From: Micromonospora wenchangensis
GTDB taxonomy: Bacteria; Actinomycetota; Actinomycetes; Mycobacteriales; Micromonosporaceae
DNA length: 58,909 bases
NCBI RefSeq assembly: GCF_002210435.1
Contig: NZ_MZMV01000045.1
Span: forward strand, 1 to 58,909
Direction of reading: 5' to 3'
Within the stretch, counting starts at the first letter, position 1. Each line of letters opens with the position of its first letter. Below are positions 32,307-40,598 of the stretch, piece after piece. The translations under genes and the position numbers were made by a program. The notes under the pieces were generated by a model that was not told the origin of the DNA, did not search any database, and saw only the letters and a list, made by a program, of their open reading frames with translations.

Positions 32307-33326
32307 ATGCAGTACCGCACCCTCGGCCGCACCGGCGTCCAGGTCAGCACCCTCGTGCTCGGCGCGATGAACTTCGGCGCCATCGGCCGCACCGGCCAGG
32401 CCGAGGCCACCGCGATCATCGACGCCGCCCTGGAGGGCGGGATCAATCTGATCGACACCGCCGACCGGTACAGCCAGGGCGAGTCGGAGGAACTGGTCGG
32501 CCGGGCCATCGCCGGCCGCCGCGACGACATCGTGCTGGCCACCAAGGCGGCCCTGCCGATGGGCGACGAACGCAACCACCGGGGCACCTCCCGTCGCTGG
32601 CTGCACACCGCCCTCGACGGCAGCCTGCGCCGGCTCGGCGTCGACCACGTCGACCTCTACCAGGTCCACCGCTGGGACCCGACGACCAGCGACGAGGAGA
32701 CGCTGTCCGCGCTCACCGACCTCCAGCGGGCCGGCAAGATCCGCTACTTCGGCTGCTCGACGTTCCCCGCGTACCGGCTCGTGCAGGCCGAGTGGGCCGC
32801 CCGGGAACACCACCTGGGCCGGTACGTCACCGAGCAGCCCAGCTACTCGATCCTGCAACGCGGCATCGAGACCCATGTCCTGCCCGTCACCGCGCAGTAC
32901 GGCCTGGGCGTGCTCGCCTGGAGCCCGCTCGCCTCGGGGTGGCTGTCGGGCGCGGTCCGGGCGGGCCGGGAGATCACCACCCACCGCGCCGACGTCCTGC
33001 CCGGCCGCTTCGACCTCACCGTCGCCGCCAACCGGGCCCGGCTCGACGCCGTCGAGCAGCTCGCCAAGGTCGCCGAGGAGGCCGGGCTCACCCTGATCCA
33101 GCTCGCGCTCGGCTTCGTCACCGCGCACCCCGCCGTGACCAGCGCGATCATCGGCCCCCGCACGCCGGAGCACCTGCGCAGCCAACTCGCCGCCGCCGAC
33201 ACCGTGCTCACCGCCGACGTGCTCGACGCCATCGACGCCATCGTCGCCCCCGGCGTCGACCTGGCCCCCGACGAGAAGTACGACACCCCGCCGGCCCTGC
33301 TCGACCCGGCGCTGCGCCGCCGCTGA
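32307..33326 (+). CDS. Aldo/keto reductase
   Basis: NADP(H)-dependent reductase of 339 residues with the AKR catalytic tetrad D50, Y55, K80 and H121 (LIDTADRYSQGESE, VLATKAA, LYQVHRW). It also has the cofactor-binding C-terminal motif TSAIIGPRTPEHL. The ATG at 32307 has GGAGGA at 32294-32299, whereas the in-frame GTG at 32292 would overlap it. It lies 24 bp before an LLM-class enzyme gene and is under the TetR double operator, so the pair may detoxify or transform an aldehyde/ketone that the regulator senses. Confidence 0.92.
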   Translation: MQYRTLGRTGVQVSTLVLGAMNFGAIGRTGQAEATAIIDAALEGGINLIDTADRYSQGESEELVGRAIAGRRDDIVLATKAALPMGDERNHRGTSRRWLHTALDGSLRRLGVDHVDLYQVHRWDPTTSDEETLSALTDLQRAGKIRYFGCSTFPAYRLVQAEWAAREHHLGRYVTEQPSYSILQRGIETHVLPVTAQYGLGVLAWSPLASGWLSGAVRAGREITTHRADVLPGRFDLTVAANRARLDAVEQLAKVAEEAGLTLIQLALGFVTAHPAVTSAIIGPRTPEHLRSQLAAADTVLTADVLDAIDAIVAPGVDLAPDEKYDTPPALLDPALRRR

Positions 33327-33350
33327 GCGCCGGATCAGGAAGGACGGAAA

Positions 33351-34229
33351 GTGCCGCACCCCGCCCCCATCCGCTTCGGGATCATGACCGCACCGATGCA
33401 GGTCCATTACCACGACGTGCTGCGGGTCTGGCTCGAGGCGGACGACATCCCCGAGATCGCGCACGCCTGGCTCTTCGACCACCTGATGCCGATCGGCGGC
33501 GACCCGGACGGGCCGACGTACGAGGGCTGGACGCTGCTCTCGGCCCTCGCCGCCCGGACCCGCCGGTTGCGCCTCGGCCTGCTGGTCACCAGCAACCGGT
33601 TCCGGCCCCCGGCGATGCTCGCCAAGATCGCCACGACCGTCGACATCGTCTCCGGCGGACGACTCGACTTCGGCATCGGCGCCGGCTCCCGCCCCGGTCA
33701 TCCGGCGGCCCGCCGCGAGTACACCGCGCACGGCCTGCCCTACCACGACTTCACCCACTCGGTGCAGAGCCTCGCCGAGGCGTGCACGGTCATCAGGCGG
33801 CTGTGGACCGAGGACGCGCCGTTCGACTTCCACGGCGAACACGTGCGGTTGACCGGGGCCTACGGTAATCCGAAGCCGGTACAGCGGCCGTACCCGCCGA
33901 TAGTCGTCGGCGGACGCTCGTCGGCCCTGCTGCGGGTCGTCGCCGAGCACGCCGACGTGTGGAACGTCCCCGGCGGTGGGGACATCGGAGACCTGGCCGC
34001 CCGCAGCGCACTGCTGGACGGCTACTGCGCCGAGATCGGCCGGGATCCCGCCTCGATCACCCGCTCGATCCACCTGCCGGTCTCCTACGACCGGCCCGAG
34101 GAGACCCGGGCCGCGATCCGCGCGGCGACCGCCGCCGGCTTCGGGCACGTGATCCTGGGGTTGACGCCGCCCTATCCGGCCGGCGTCGCCCGGTGGACCA
34201 CCGACGAACTCATCACCCGGTCGGTGTAG
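33351..34229 (+). CDS. LLM-class flavin-dependent oxidoreductase
   Basis: A 292-residue luciferase-like monooxygenase-family barrel, often F420-dependent in Actinobacteria. Motifs: RFGIMTAPMQVHYHDVLRVWLEAD, AWLFDHLMPIGGDPDGP, RTRRLRLGLLVTSNRFRPPAMLAKIATTVDIVSGGRLDFGIGAG (split across the chain) and PPIVVGGRSSALLRVVAEHADVWN. GTG start after AGGAAGGACGGAAA. Cotranscribed with the aldo/keto reductase. Whether the cofactor is F420 or FMN cannot be decided here. Confidence 0.9.
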   Translation: MPHPAPIRFGIMTAPMQVHYHDVLRVWLEADDIPEIAHAWLFDHLMPIGGDPDGPTYEGWTLLSALAARTRRLRLGLLVTSNRFRPPAMLAKIATTVDIVSGGRLDFGIGAGSRPGHPAARREYTAHGLPYHDFTHSVQSLAEACTVIRRLWTEDAPFDFHGEHVRLTGAYGNPKPVQRPYPPIVVGGRSSALLRVVAEHADVWNVPGGGDIGDLAARSALLDGYCAEIGRDPASITRSIHLPVSYDRPEETRAAIRAATAAGFGHVILGLTPPYPAGVARWTTDELITRSV

Positions 34230-34335
34230 CCGGGACGAAGCCCCCGGTTCCCGCGCATCCGGCTCAGCCAGCCCGGGCGTCCGCCCACCACCGGCCACCC
34301 GGCGGTGGCCCGGGCGCGTCCGGGCCGGACCGACG

Positions 34336-34776
34336 TCAGCTCACGCAGAACACGTTGCCCTCCGGGTCGTGCATGGTGACGTAGTAGTAGAGGTCCGCCG
34401 GGTCGTCGCCCCGGGTCCGGCGCTGCACGGTCGCGCCCGCCGCGACCAGTTCGGCCACCTTCGCCTCGACGATCTCGATCCGCCGCGCCTGGGGCAGGGC
34501 ATCGTCCCGCCCGGTGGGATAGAGGTCCAGGTGGAGGCGGTTCTTCCCGGCGTGTTCCCGCGGCACCCGCTGGAACCACAGCGGCGGACGCAGCCCCGCC
34601 GGGTCGAACAGCCGGTCCTCGAACGCCGCCGCCCCACCCAACCGGCCACGGAAGTGCGCGTTCCAGGTGGTCGCCGGCTCGGCCGGCGGTGTCGGCCGGT
34701 AGCCCAACGCCTGAGCCCAGAACCGGGCCAGCAGGGCCGGGTCGTTCGCGTCGATCGTCAGCTGCCAGAACACCAT
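34336..34776 (-). CDS. VOC (glyoxalase-like) family protein
   Basis: A 146-residue glyoxalase-fold protein beginning MVFWQLTIDANDPALLARFWAQALGY, the typical first beta-alpha unit. It ends DLYYYVTMHDPEGNVFCVS, the typical last strands with the DPEGN turn. A middle segment NRLHLDLYPTG supplies a conserved His. Members include dioxygenases and resistance proteins; no substrate is evident. Converges with the LLM gene. Confidence 0.88.
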   Translation of the reverse strand: MVFWQLTIDANDPALLARFWAQALGYRPTPPAEPATTWNAHFRGRLGGAAAFEDRLFDPAGLRPPLWFQRVPREHAGKNRLHLDLYPTGRDDALPQARRIEIVEAKVAELVAAGATVQRRTRGDDPADLYYYVTMHDPEGNVFCVS

Positions 34777-34861
34777 GGCCCCACCCTAACCGCGCGGCGT
34801 CCGACGCCCCGGGGCGCGACCGACGGCGACCGGTCGCGGCGGCGCTGACGTCGCCGCGCGG

Positions 34862-35077
34862 TCACCGGGTCGACGCCACCGCTCCCGACCGGCCGGCCCG
34901 CCCGGAGCGCTTGAGCAGCACCGCGCCCCCGGCGACGAGGACGACACCCAGGACCATCCCGACGACGTTGCCCTGGGTCAGCGAGGCGAGCGCCCCCAGC
35001 ACGCCCACCACGACCAGCAGTACACCGAGAACCCGCATGAGCAGACCACCGACGGTCTTCGTCTGTCCGTTCGCCAT
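34862..35077 (-). CDS. Small two-helix membrane protein
   Basis: A 71-residue protein with two hydrophobic helices (LLMRVLGVLLVVVGVLGALAS and VVGMVLGVVLVAGGAVLL) joined by a short TQGN turn, and a basic C-terminal tail. No family recognised. It stands alone between convergent and divergent neighbours. Confidence 0.6.
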   Translation of the reverse strand: MANGQTKTVGGLLMRVLGVLLVVVGVLGALASLTQGNVVGMVLGVVLVAGGAVLLKRSGRAGRSGAVASTR

Positions 35078-35248
35078 ACCAGCCCTGTTCCCCGGTCACA
35101 CCGTCCACAAACGACCGGTGGCGGACCCGTCACCCCGTCGAGGTGGTCGGAGCGCAACCTCAGGGACGAAATCCGGGTTCTTCCGCATGGGGCTCGGGTA
35201 GGCCGGGCGTCCAGGGTGGAAGGGTAGCCGCAGCCCGGGAGGTCCGCC

Positions 35249-36658
35249 GTGTTCCGTCGTACCGTGACCGTCGTCGTCGCCGTGTCCACCGTCCTCGCCG
35301 GTCTCCCGGCGGTGGCCCAGGCGCGTCCCGGGCCACCGCCGGGCCTGAGCTGGGGTGGGTGTCCCGACGATCTGCCCGACGTACCACCCGACCCGCGCGT
35401 GCGGTGCGCCCCGCTGCGCCTGCCGGTGGACTGGGCCAGGCCGGACGGGCGCACGTTCACGCTCGTCGTGGCCCGTCGGACCGCCCGGGTGCCGGAGCAG
35501 CGGGTGGGCACGCTGGTGTTCGGGCCGGGCGGCCCCGGGGACTCGGGGGTGGAACGCATCCGCCGGGGGGACCGGTTCAGCGACGAGCTGCTGGACCGGT
35601 TCGACCTGGTCAGCTTCGATCCGCGTACGGTGGCCCGCAGCGCCGCCCCGGTCTGCACTCCCGACCCGCAGCTGCGCAGGCCGCCCGTCGTGCTGACCGG
35701 CCAGGCCGATTTCGACGCCACGGTGGCCTACAACCGGGCGCTGTGGAACCGGTGCCGCCCGACCAGCCCGGTGTTCGCGTACGCCGACACGCTCAGCACG
35801 GTGCACGACCTGGAGGCGCTGCGACGTGCGCTGGGTGAGCGGCGGCTTACCTTCCACGGCAGCTCGTACGGCACGCTGCTGGGTCAGCAGTACGCCGAGC
35901 GGTATCCCGACCGGGTCCGGGCCGTGGTGCTGGAGGGCGTGTTCGACCACAGCCTGGACGTGCGGTCCTTCGCCCGTACCCAGGCGGCGGCGCTCCAGGA
36001 CGCCTTCGACGAATTCGTGGCCTGGTGCGACAGCTCGCCCGGGTGCGTGCTGCACGGCCGGGACGTCCGGGCGGTCTGGGCCGCGGTGCTGGCCCGCGCC
36101 GACAACGACGGGTACGCCCCGCGCACCGCATTCGACGTCACCGCCGTGGCCCTCGGGATGCTCGCCGGCCCCCGCTTCCCGCAGCTTGCCGAGGCCGTCC
36201 GGGACATGGCCGCCGGGATGCCGCCGCCCGAGGTGAGACTCCCGGTGGCCGTGGCGGTCTTCTGCGCGGACTGGCCGGCCACCGTCCGCGACCACCACGA
36301 GTACGCGGCCCTGGTCCGGGCAGCCAGGGCCGTCGCACCGGACGTCCGCTACGGTGCCGGCCTGCTGGCCGTGCACACCTGTCTGGGCTGGCAGTCCCCG
36401 GTCCGGAATCCACCGCACGAGATACGGGTGCACACCCGCACGCCGTTGCTGCTGCTCAACGCCAGACACGATCCCCGCACCGGCTACGCCTGGGCCACCC
36501 ACGTCGCCCGACAGCTGGGCCGGCACGGACGCCTGGTCACCTACGAGGGCTCGGGCCACGGCACCTACCTGCGCGACGCGTGCACGGTCGCCGTGGTCGA
36601 CAGGTACCTCGTCGACCTGACCCTGCCCGGTGCCGACGCCCGCTGCCCCGCAGGGTGA
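35249..36658 (+). CDS. Secreted alpha/beta hydrolase, tripeptidyl aminopeptidase-like
   Basis: A 469-residue exported serine hydrolase. A signal peptide (MFRRTVTVVVAVSTVLAGLPAVAQA) is followed by FGPGGPGDSG (oxyanion region), FDLVSFDPRTV, the nucleophile S206 in HGSSYGT, a cap domain, and late LLLNARHDPRTGY (Asp) and YEGSGHGTY (His). The C-terminal part matches the TAP-like extension of Streptomyces tripeptidyl aminopeptidases. Several Cys suggest extracellular disulphides. GTG start with GGGAGG upstream. Confidence 0.88.
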   Translation: MFRRTVTVVVAVSTVLAGLPAVAQARPGPPPGLSWGGCPDDLPDVPPDPRVRCAPLRLPVDWARPDGRTFTLVVARRTARVPEQRVGTLVFGPGGPGDSGVERIRRGDRFSDELLDRFDLVSFDPRTVARSAAPVCTPDPQLRRPPVVLTGQADFDATVAYNRALWNRCRPTSPVFAYADTLSTVHDLEALRRALGERRLTFHGSSYGTLLGQQYAERYPDRVRAVVLEGVFDHSLDVRSFARTQAAALQDAFDEFVAWCDSSPGCVLHGRDVRAVWAAVLARADNDGYAPRTAFDVTAVALGMLAGPRFPQLAEAVRDMAAGMPPPEVRLPVAVAVFCADWPATVRDHHEYAALVRAARAVAPDVRYGAGLLAVHTCLGWQSPVRNPPHEIRVHTRTPLLLLNARHDPRTGYAWATHVARQLGRHGRLVTYEGSGHGTYLRDACTVAVVDRYLVDLTLPGADARCPAG

Positions 36659-36708
36659 ACCGTCCCGTCAGCGACCCACCGGGGCCGGCCGGTGCCGTCG
36701 GCGGTCAC

Positions 36709-37608
36709 CTACCGGGCGGGCTGGGCGGCCAGCGGGAAGGTGACGCCGGTCAGCTCCTCGGAGACCGTCCACAGCCGACGGGCGACGGCGCCGTCGCGGG
36801 CCTTCTTCGAGCGGCCGACGAGCTTGGGCGCGCCACGCCCTTCGAAGAGGCCGTCCGGCCCGGCGTAGCTGCCGCCCGGCACGTCGGCGACCGCCGCGTA
36901 GAGGGTGGGCGACGCGCCGTCGGCCTCGCTCTGCGCGAACCGGTTGACCACCGCCGTCTGGAGCCGGTTCCACCGGGAGCGGTCGTCGAGGTGCCCGAGC
37001 AGGTTGGTGGCGGCCAGGCCGGGGTGGGCGGCGGTCGCCAGCACCGGCGAGCCGGCCTCGGTGAGCCGGCGGTGCAGTTCCGCGGTGAACAGCAGGTTCG
37101 CCAGCTTGGACTGGGCGTACGCGGGGAACGCCCGGTAGGGGCGGCGCTCCCAGTTCAGGTCGGCGAAGTCGATCTTTCCGGCCCGGTGCGCGGAGGAGGC
37201 GACGGTGACCACCCGCCCCCGGACCTGCGGCAGCAGCAGGTTGGTGAGCGCGAAGTGCCCGAGGTGGTTGGTGCCGAACTGGAGCTCGAACCCGTCGGCG
37301 GTACGGGTGGGCGGCGGGATCATCACGCCGGCGTTGTTGATCAGCAGGTCGATCGGCCCGGTCCAGCCCTCGGCGAAGGCGCGGACGGAGGCGAGGTCGG
37401 CCAGGTCGAGCCGGCGCACCTCGACGTCGCCGGTCATGCCCGCAGCGGCGGCGGCACCCTTGGCGGGGTCGCGGACGGCGAGCACGACCCGGGCGCCCCG
37501 GCCGGCGAGCGCCGTCGCGGCGAACCGGCCGATGCCGCTGTTCGCGCCGGTCACGATGACGGTACGGCCGGTCAGGGCGGGGATCTGGGCGGTCGTGAAT
37601 GTTGTCAT
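36709..37608 (-). CDS. Short-chain dehydrogenase/reductase
   Basis: Classical SDR of 299 residues resembling retinol-dehydrogenase/light-dependent protochlorophyllide-reductase-like oxidoreductases. It has TVIVTGANSGIGRFAA (cofactor loop), RRLDLADLASVRAF, LLINNAGVM, VVTVASSAH (Ser) and YAQSKLANLLF (YxxxK), then a C-terminal substrate loop. The ATG at 37608 is the natural start; the frame upstream reads through the divergent regulator. A promoter TTGCCG-17-TACATT (37639-37644, 37616-37621) would give a nearly leaderless message. Confidence 0.92.
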   Translation of the reverse strand: MTTFTTAQIPALTGRTVIVTGANSGIGRFAATALAGRGARVVLAVRDPAKGAAAAAGMTGDVEVRRLDLADLASVRAFAEGWTGPIDLLINNAGVMIPPPTRTADGFELQFGTNHLGHFALTNLLLPQVRGRVVTVASSAHRAGKIDFADLNWERRPYRAFPAYAQSKLANLLFTAELHRRLTEAGSPVLATAAHPGLAATNLLGHLDDRSRWNRLQTAVVNRFAQSEADGASPTLYAAVADVPGGSYAGPDGLFEGRGAPKLVGRSKKARDGAVARRLWTVSEELTGVTFPLAAQPAR

Positions 37609-37615
37609 GGGAAAC

Positions 37616-37654
37616 AATGTATACGGCGACAACAATGTCGGCAACGACGACATT
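37616..37654. promoter_or_regulatory. SDR promoter overlapped by a TetR operator candidate
   Basis: On the minus strand TTGCCG (37639-37644) and TACATT (37616-37621) are 17 bp apart. A dyad with arms AATGTCG (37634-37640) and CGACATT (37648-37654) covers the -35, a fitting place for repression by the divergent TetR protein. Confidence 0.5.
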
Positions 37655-37666
37655 TTTCGGGCTACG

Positions 37667-38260
37667 ATGACCCCCGTGCCCGCGTACCACCACGGAAACC
37701 TGCGGTCGACGCTGCTCGCCGCCGCCGAGCGCAGCCTGCGCCAGCACGGCGCGGGCCAGCTCTCGCTGCGCGAACTGGCCCGGGACGCGGGCGTCAGCCA
37801 CGCCGCGCCACGCCGGCACTTCGCCGACCGGCAGGCGCTGCTGGACGCCCTCGCCGAGGCCGGGTTCGCCCGGCTGCACGCCGAGCTACGCGCCGCGCTC
37901 GCCGCCGCGGGTGCGGACTTCGCGCCGCGCCTGCACGCCATGGCCGCCGCCTACCTGCGGTTCGCCACCGAGGACGCCGCCCTGCTGGAGCTGATGTTCA
38001 CCGGCAAACACCGGGAGGGGGCCGAGCACCTCGTCGCGGCCGCCGCCGGACCGTTCGGGCTGATGCACGACCTGATCGCCCAGGGGCAGGCCCAGGGAGT
38101 GCTGGAACCCGGCCCCCCGGACCGTGCCGGCATCGTGCTGTTCGCCACCTTGCAGGGCATCGCCACGCTGGTCAACGGCAACCTGGTCGCACCCGACCTG
38201 CTCGACGGGATCACCCGGACGGCGGTCGACCAGTTCATCCGGGGGTCACGCCGTCCCTGA
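37667..38260 (+). CDS. TetR family transcriptional regulator
   Basis: A 197-residue regulator. It has the YHHGNLRSTLLAAAERSLRQHG N-terminus, the helix-turn-helix LSLRELARDAGVSHAAPRRHFADRQALLDAL and a C-terminal domain with LMFTGKHR and FATLQGIATLVNG (the TetR_C_13/WHG-like group). The start is ATG 37667 or GTG 37676; the GTG gives the usual MPAYHHG start and lies 7 nt after TACGAT (37663-37668), as in a leaderless transcript. It probably regulates the divergent SDR gene. Confidence 0.88.
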   Translation: MTPVPAYHHGNLRSTLLAAAERSLRQHGAGQLSLRELARDAGVSHAAPRRHFADRQALLDALAEAGFARLHAELRAALAAAGADFAPRLHAMAAAYLRFATEDAALLELMFTGKHREGAEHLVAAAAGPFGLMHDLIAQGQAQGVLEPGPPDRAGIVLFATLQGIATLVNGNLVAPDLLDGITRTAVDQFIRGSRRP

Positions 38261-38300
38261 CCGCCGGACGGTGTCGGGGGCCGGTCGTAGGCTCAGCGCC

Positions 38301-39170
38301 ATGACGAGGACGCACACGCTCACCCTGCCGGGAGTGGAACTGGTCTACGACGTCCGCGGCCCGCTCCCCCCGGCCGACGGGCGTCCCGCCCTGGTCATGA
38401 TCGGCCAGCCGATGACGGCCGAGGGCTTCGACGCGCTCGCCGCCCAGTTCGCCGACCGCACGGTGGTCACCTACGACCCGCGCGGCCTGGGCCGCAGCGT
38501 CCGCACCGACGGCCGGTCCGAGCACACGCCCCAGCAGCAGGCCGACGACCTGCACCACCTGATCGGGGCGCTCGACGCCGGTCCGGTCGACATGTTCGCC
38601 AGCAGCGGCGGCGCGGTGACCGCGCTCGCCCTGGTCGCGGCCCACCCCGACGACGTCGTCACGCTGGTGGCGCACGAGCCGCCCGTCAACGCCGTGCTGC
38701 CCGACGCCGCTGCCGCCGAGCGCGCGCGGGCCGCCTTCCACGAGGCGTACCAGGCGAGGGGCGCCGGGGCGGGAATGGCCGCGTTCATCACGATGACGTC
38801 GTGGCAGGGCGAGTTCACCGACGCCTACTTCGCCCAGCCCGAGCCCGACCCGGCGACGTTCGGCCTGCCGACCGACGACGACGGCAGCCGGGACGATCCG
38901 CTGCTGTCGAAGAACTCGTGGCCGGTCACCGACTACCGCCCCGACGCGGCGGCGCTCACCGCCGCACCGACCCGGATCGTCATCGCGGTCGGCGAGGAGT
39001 CGACCGGGACGTACACCGCCCGGACGGCCGTCGGTACCGCCCACCTGCTCGGCCAGGAGGCGACGGTGTTCCCGAGCCACCACGGCGGCTTCCTCGGCGG
39101 TCACGCCGGCTACGCCGGCAGGCCCCGGGAGTTCGCCGCGAAGCTCCGCGAGGTGCTGGCCACCCCCTGA
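38301..39170 (+). CDS. Alpha/beta hydrolase
   Basis: A 289-residue cytosolic alpha/beta-hydrolase: ALVMIGQPMTAEGFDALAAQF (HG-type region), TVVTYDPRGLGRS, the nucleophile elbow MFASSGGAVTALAL (SSGG with Ala at the first Gly position), LVAHEPP, and the late VAVGEE-like IVIAVGEESTGTYT and SHHGGFLGGHAG (His). Substrate unknown. It follows the TetR gene by 40 bp and may share its control. Confidence 0.87.
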   Translation: MTRTHTLTLPGVELVYDVRGPLPPADGRPALVMIGQPMTAEGFDALAAQFADRTVVTYDPRGLGRSVRTDGRSEHTPQQQADDLHHLIGALDAGPVDMFASSGGAVTALALVAAHPDDVVTLVAHEPPVNAVLPDAAAAERARAAFHEAYQARGAGAGMAAFITMTSWQGEFTDAYFAQPEPDPATFGLPTDDDGSRDDPLLSKNSWPVTDYRPDAAALTAAPTRIVIAVGEESTGTYTARTAVGTAHLLGQEATVFPSHHGGFLGGHAGYAGRPREFAAKLREVLATP

Positions 39171-39279
39171 CCGACGCCCTCCGTTGGGCCGCCCCACCAT
39201 CAGGCCGGAACAGCGGTTTCGGGGCCACGGAATACCGCTGTATCGACCCGACAGGCGCATTCCCGACCTCCGGAAAAGA

Positions 39280-39310
39280 CCGGAGCCCCGGCCGACGGCC
39301 GGGGCTCCGG
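39280..39310. terminator. Terminator between the hydrolase and the protease genes
   Basis: Perfect 14-bp stem (39280-39293 with 39297-39310) and a GAC loop between two converging genes. Read on the minus strand it is followed by TCTTTT, so it is a classical intrinsic terminator for the protease gene and can also stop the hydrolase transcript. Confidence 0.85.
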
Positions 39311-39325
39311 TGCGGGGAGGGTGAT

Positions 39326-40327
39326 TTACGCGGGTGAGCCGGCTTCGGCGTAGTCGTACAGGCTCTTGATGTCGTCGTCGTAGTAGGGTCCGTCGAATTG
39401 CCCGTTACCCGGATTGTCGCCGTGGCTGACGGTGCTGTTGATGTAGCCGGCACCGATCGAGTCGTTGTATTCCTGCAACCAGGGGCCACCGCTGGAACCG
39501 TAGGTCATGTTGCAGTACATCCGGATCTGCTGGCCACCGGCGTCCCAGGTCGTGCTCTGGCAGTACTGCTGGCTCTCACCGCCGCCGAGGTTGGACGGGT
39601 AGCCCAGGGCGGTGACCGCCACGGAGTAGCCCCAGTTCCAGCGCAGCCCGTTACCGCCGACGGTGTCGACGACCTTGGCGTTGTACGTGCCGCCGTTGGA
39701 CATCACCGCGATGCCCATGTCCTCGGCGTAGCTCGACGAGCTGGCCCACGCGCCCCGGGTGGAGAGGCTGTAGGCCACGAAGGTGCCGAACGGCCGCACG
39801 CCGTTGCGGTACCTGGGGACGAACTGCCAGTTGGAGTACCACCCGCCGCCGGCGCCCTGGTGTACGCAGTGGCCGGCGGTCACCACCAGCCGCCGCTTGG
39901 TGCTGGCGACGGTGCTGGCCGAGCAGGAGGCGGTGCCGCCGCCGGGGACGGTGAAGTAGACCTTGCCCACGGTCACCGCCTCGTTCAGCATCGTCCGGGG
40001 GCCACCGGCGATGCTCGGGGCCACCGGTGCGACCGTGCCGGCCGGACCGGTGGGCCGCGGCGCGCGGCTCGACGACGTGGTGGCCCGCGCCGACTTCGGG
40101 AAGTCCAGGTCCACTGCGGACGCCATGCGTTCCGGGGTCCAGAAGTCGGCGACCTCCTTGGCGATCTTCTCATTGGTGATCGCCCGCCCGTCGAGGGTGC
40201 GGGCGATCGCCGTGATGTTCCCTTTCCCGTCGACCGTGGTCGAATTCGCCTCGGCTGCCGGCGCACCGGCCAGGATGAGGGTGAATGCCGCACCGGCACT
40301 CACCGACCAACGCAGAGCGGATTTCAA
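39326..40327 (-). CDS. Secreted trypsin-like serine protease
   Basis: A 333-residue exported protein. It has a signal peptide (RWSVSAGAAFTLILAGAPAAEA), a pro-region of about 85 residues, and a chymotrypsin-fold domain with H153 (VVTAGHC), D203 (EDMGIAVM) and S279 (YGSSGGPW). The residue before the nucleophile is Ser instead of the usual Asp (GDSGGP), as in some glutamyl-endopeptidase-like enzymes. The TTG start at 40327 has AGGAGG at 40333-40338 with ideal spacing. The leader upstream is markedly AT-richer. Confidence 0.88.
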   Translation of the reverse strand: MKSALRWSVSAGAAFTLILAGAPAAEANSTTVDGKGNITAIARTLDGRAITNEKIAKEVADFWTPERMASAVDLDFPKSARATTSSSRAPRPTGPAGTVAPVAPSIAGGPRTMLNEAVTVGKVYFTVPGGGTASCSASTVASTKRRLVVTAGHCVHQGAGGGWYSNWQFVPRYRNGVRPFGTFVAYSLSTRGAWASSSSYAEDMGIAVMSNGGTYNAKVVDTVGGNGLRWNWGYSVAVTALGYPSNLGGGESQQYCQSTTWDAGGQQIRMYCNMTYGSSGGPWLQEYNDSIGAGYINSTVSHGDNPGNGQFDGPYYDDDIKSLYDYAEAGSPA

Positions 40328-40537
40328 GAGGACCTCCTATGCCCCTTGCAGCTATCCGAACTCCGGCAGCATATTGAGGTCCAACTATTGATCACAATGA
40401 CGGGCAATTGTTGTCAGGAATTCGTGCCGCACCACCGGGGACGCCATAACCGACGCCGATTTTGTCAGCCCTGGGATATGCGACAGGCCGCGTCGAACTC
40501 CGGTCGGGGCGATCCCCGGACGACCCGGGACACGCCT

Positions 40538-40565
40538 GTCGACGCCCCCGGACGGGGGCGTCGAC
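40538..40565 (-). terminator. ddl terminator hairpin
   Basis: Perfect 12-bp stem (40538-40549 with 40554-40565) and a GGAC loop, 34 bp past the ddl stop on the minus strand. Confidence 0.65.
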
Positions 40566-40598
40566 GACGAGATGCACCGGCGGCGACCGGCGCGGCGG

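Noticed and set aside
36668..37879. 403-codon minus-strand frame beside the SDR gene
   Set aside because: Out-of-frame shadow of the SDR gene, full of Arg/Pro and without motifs.
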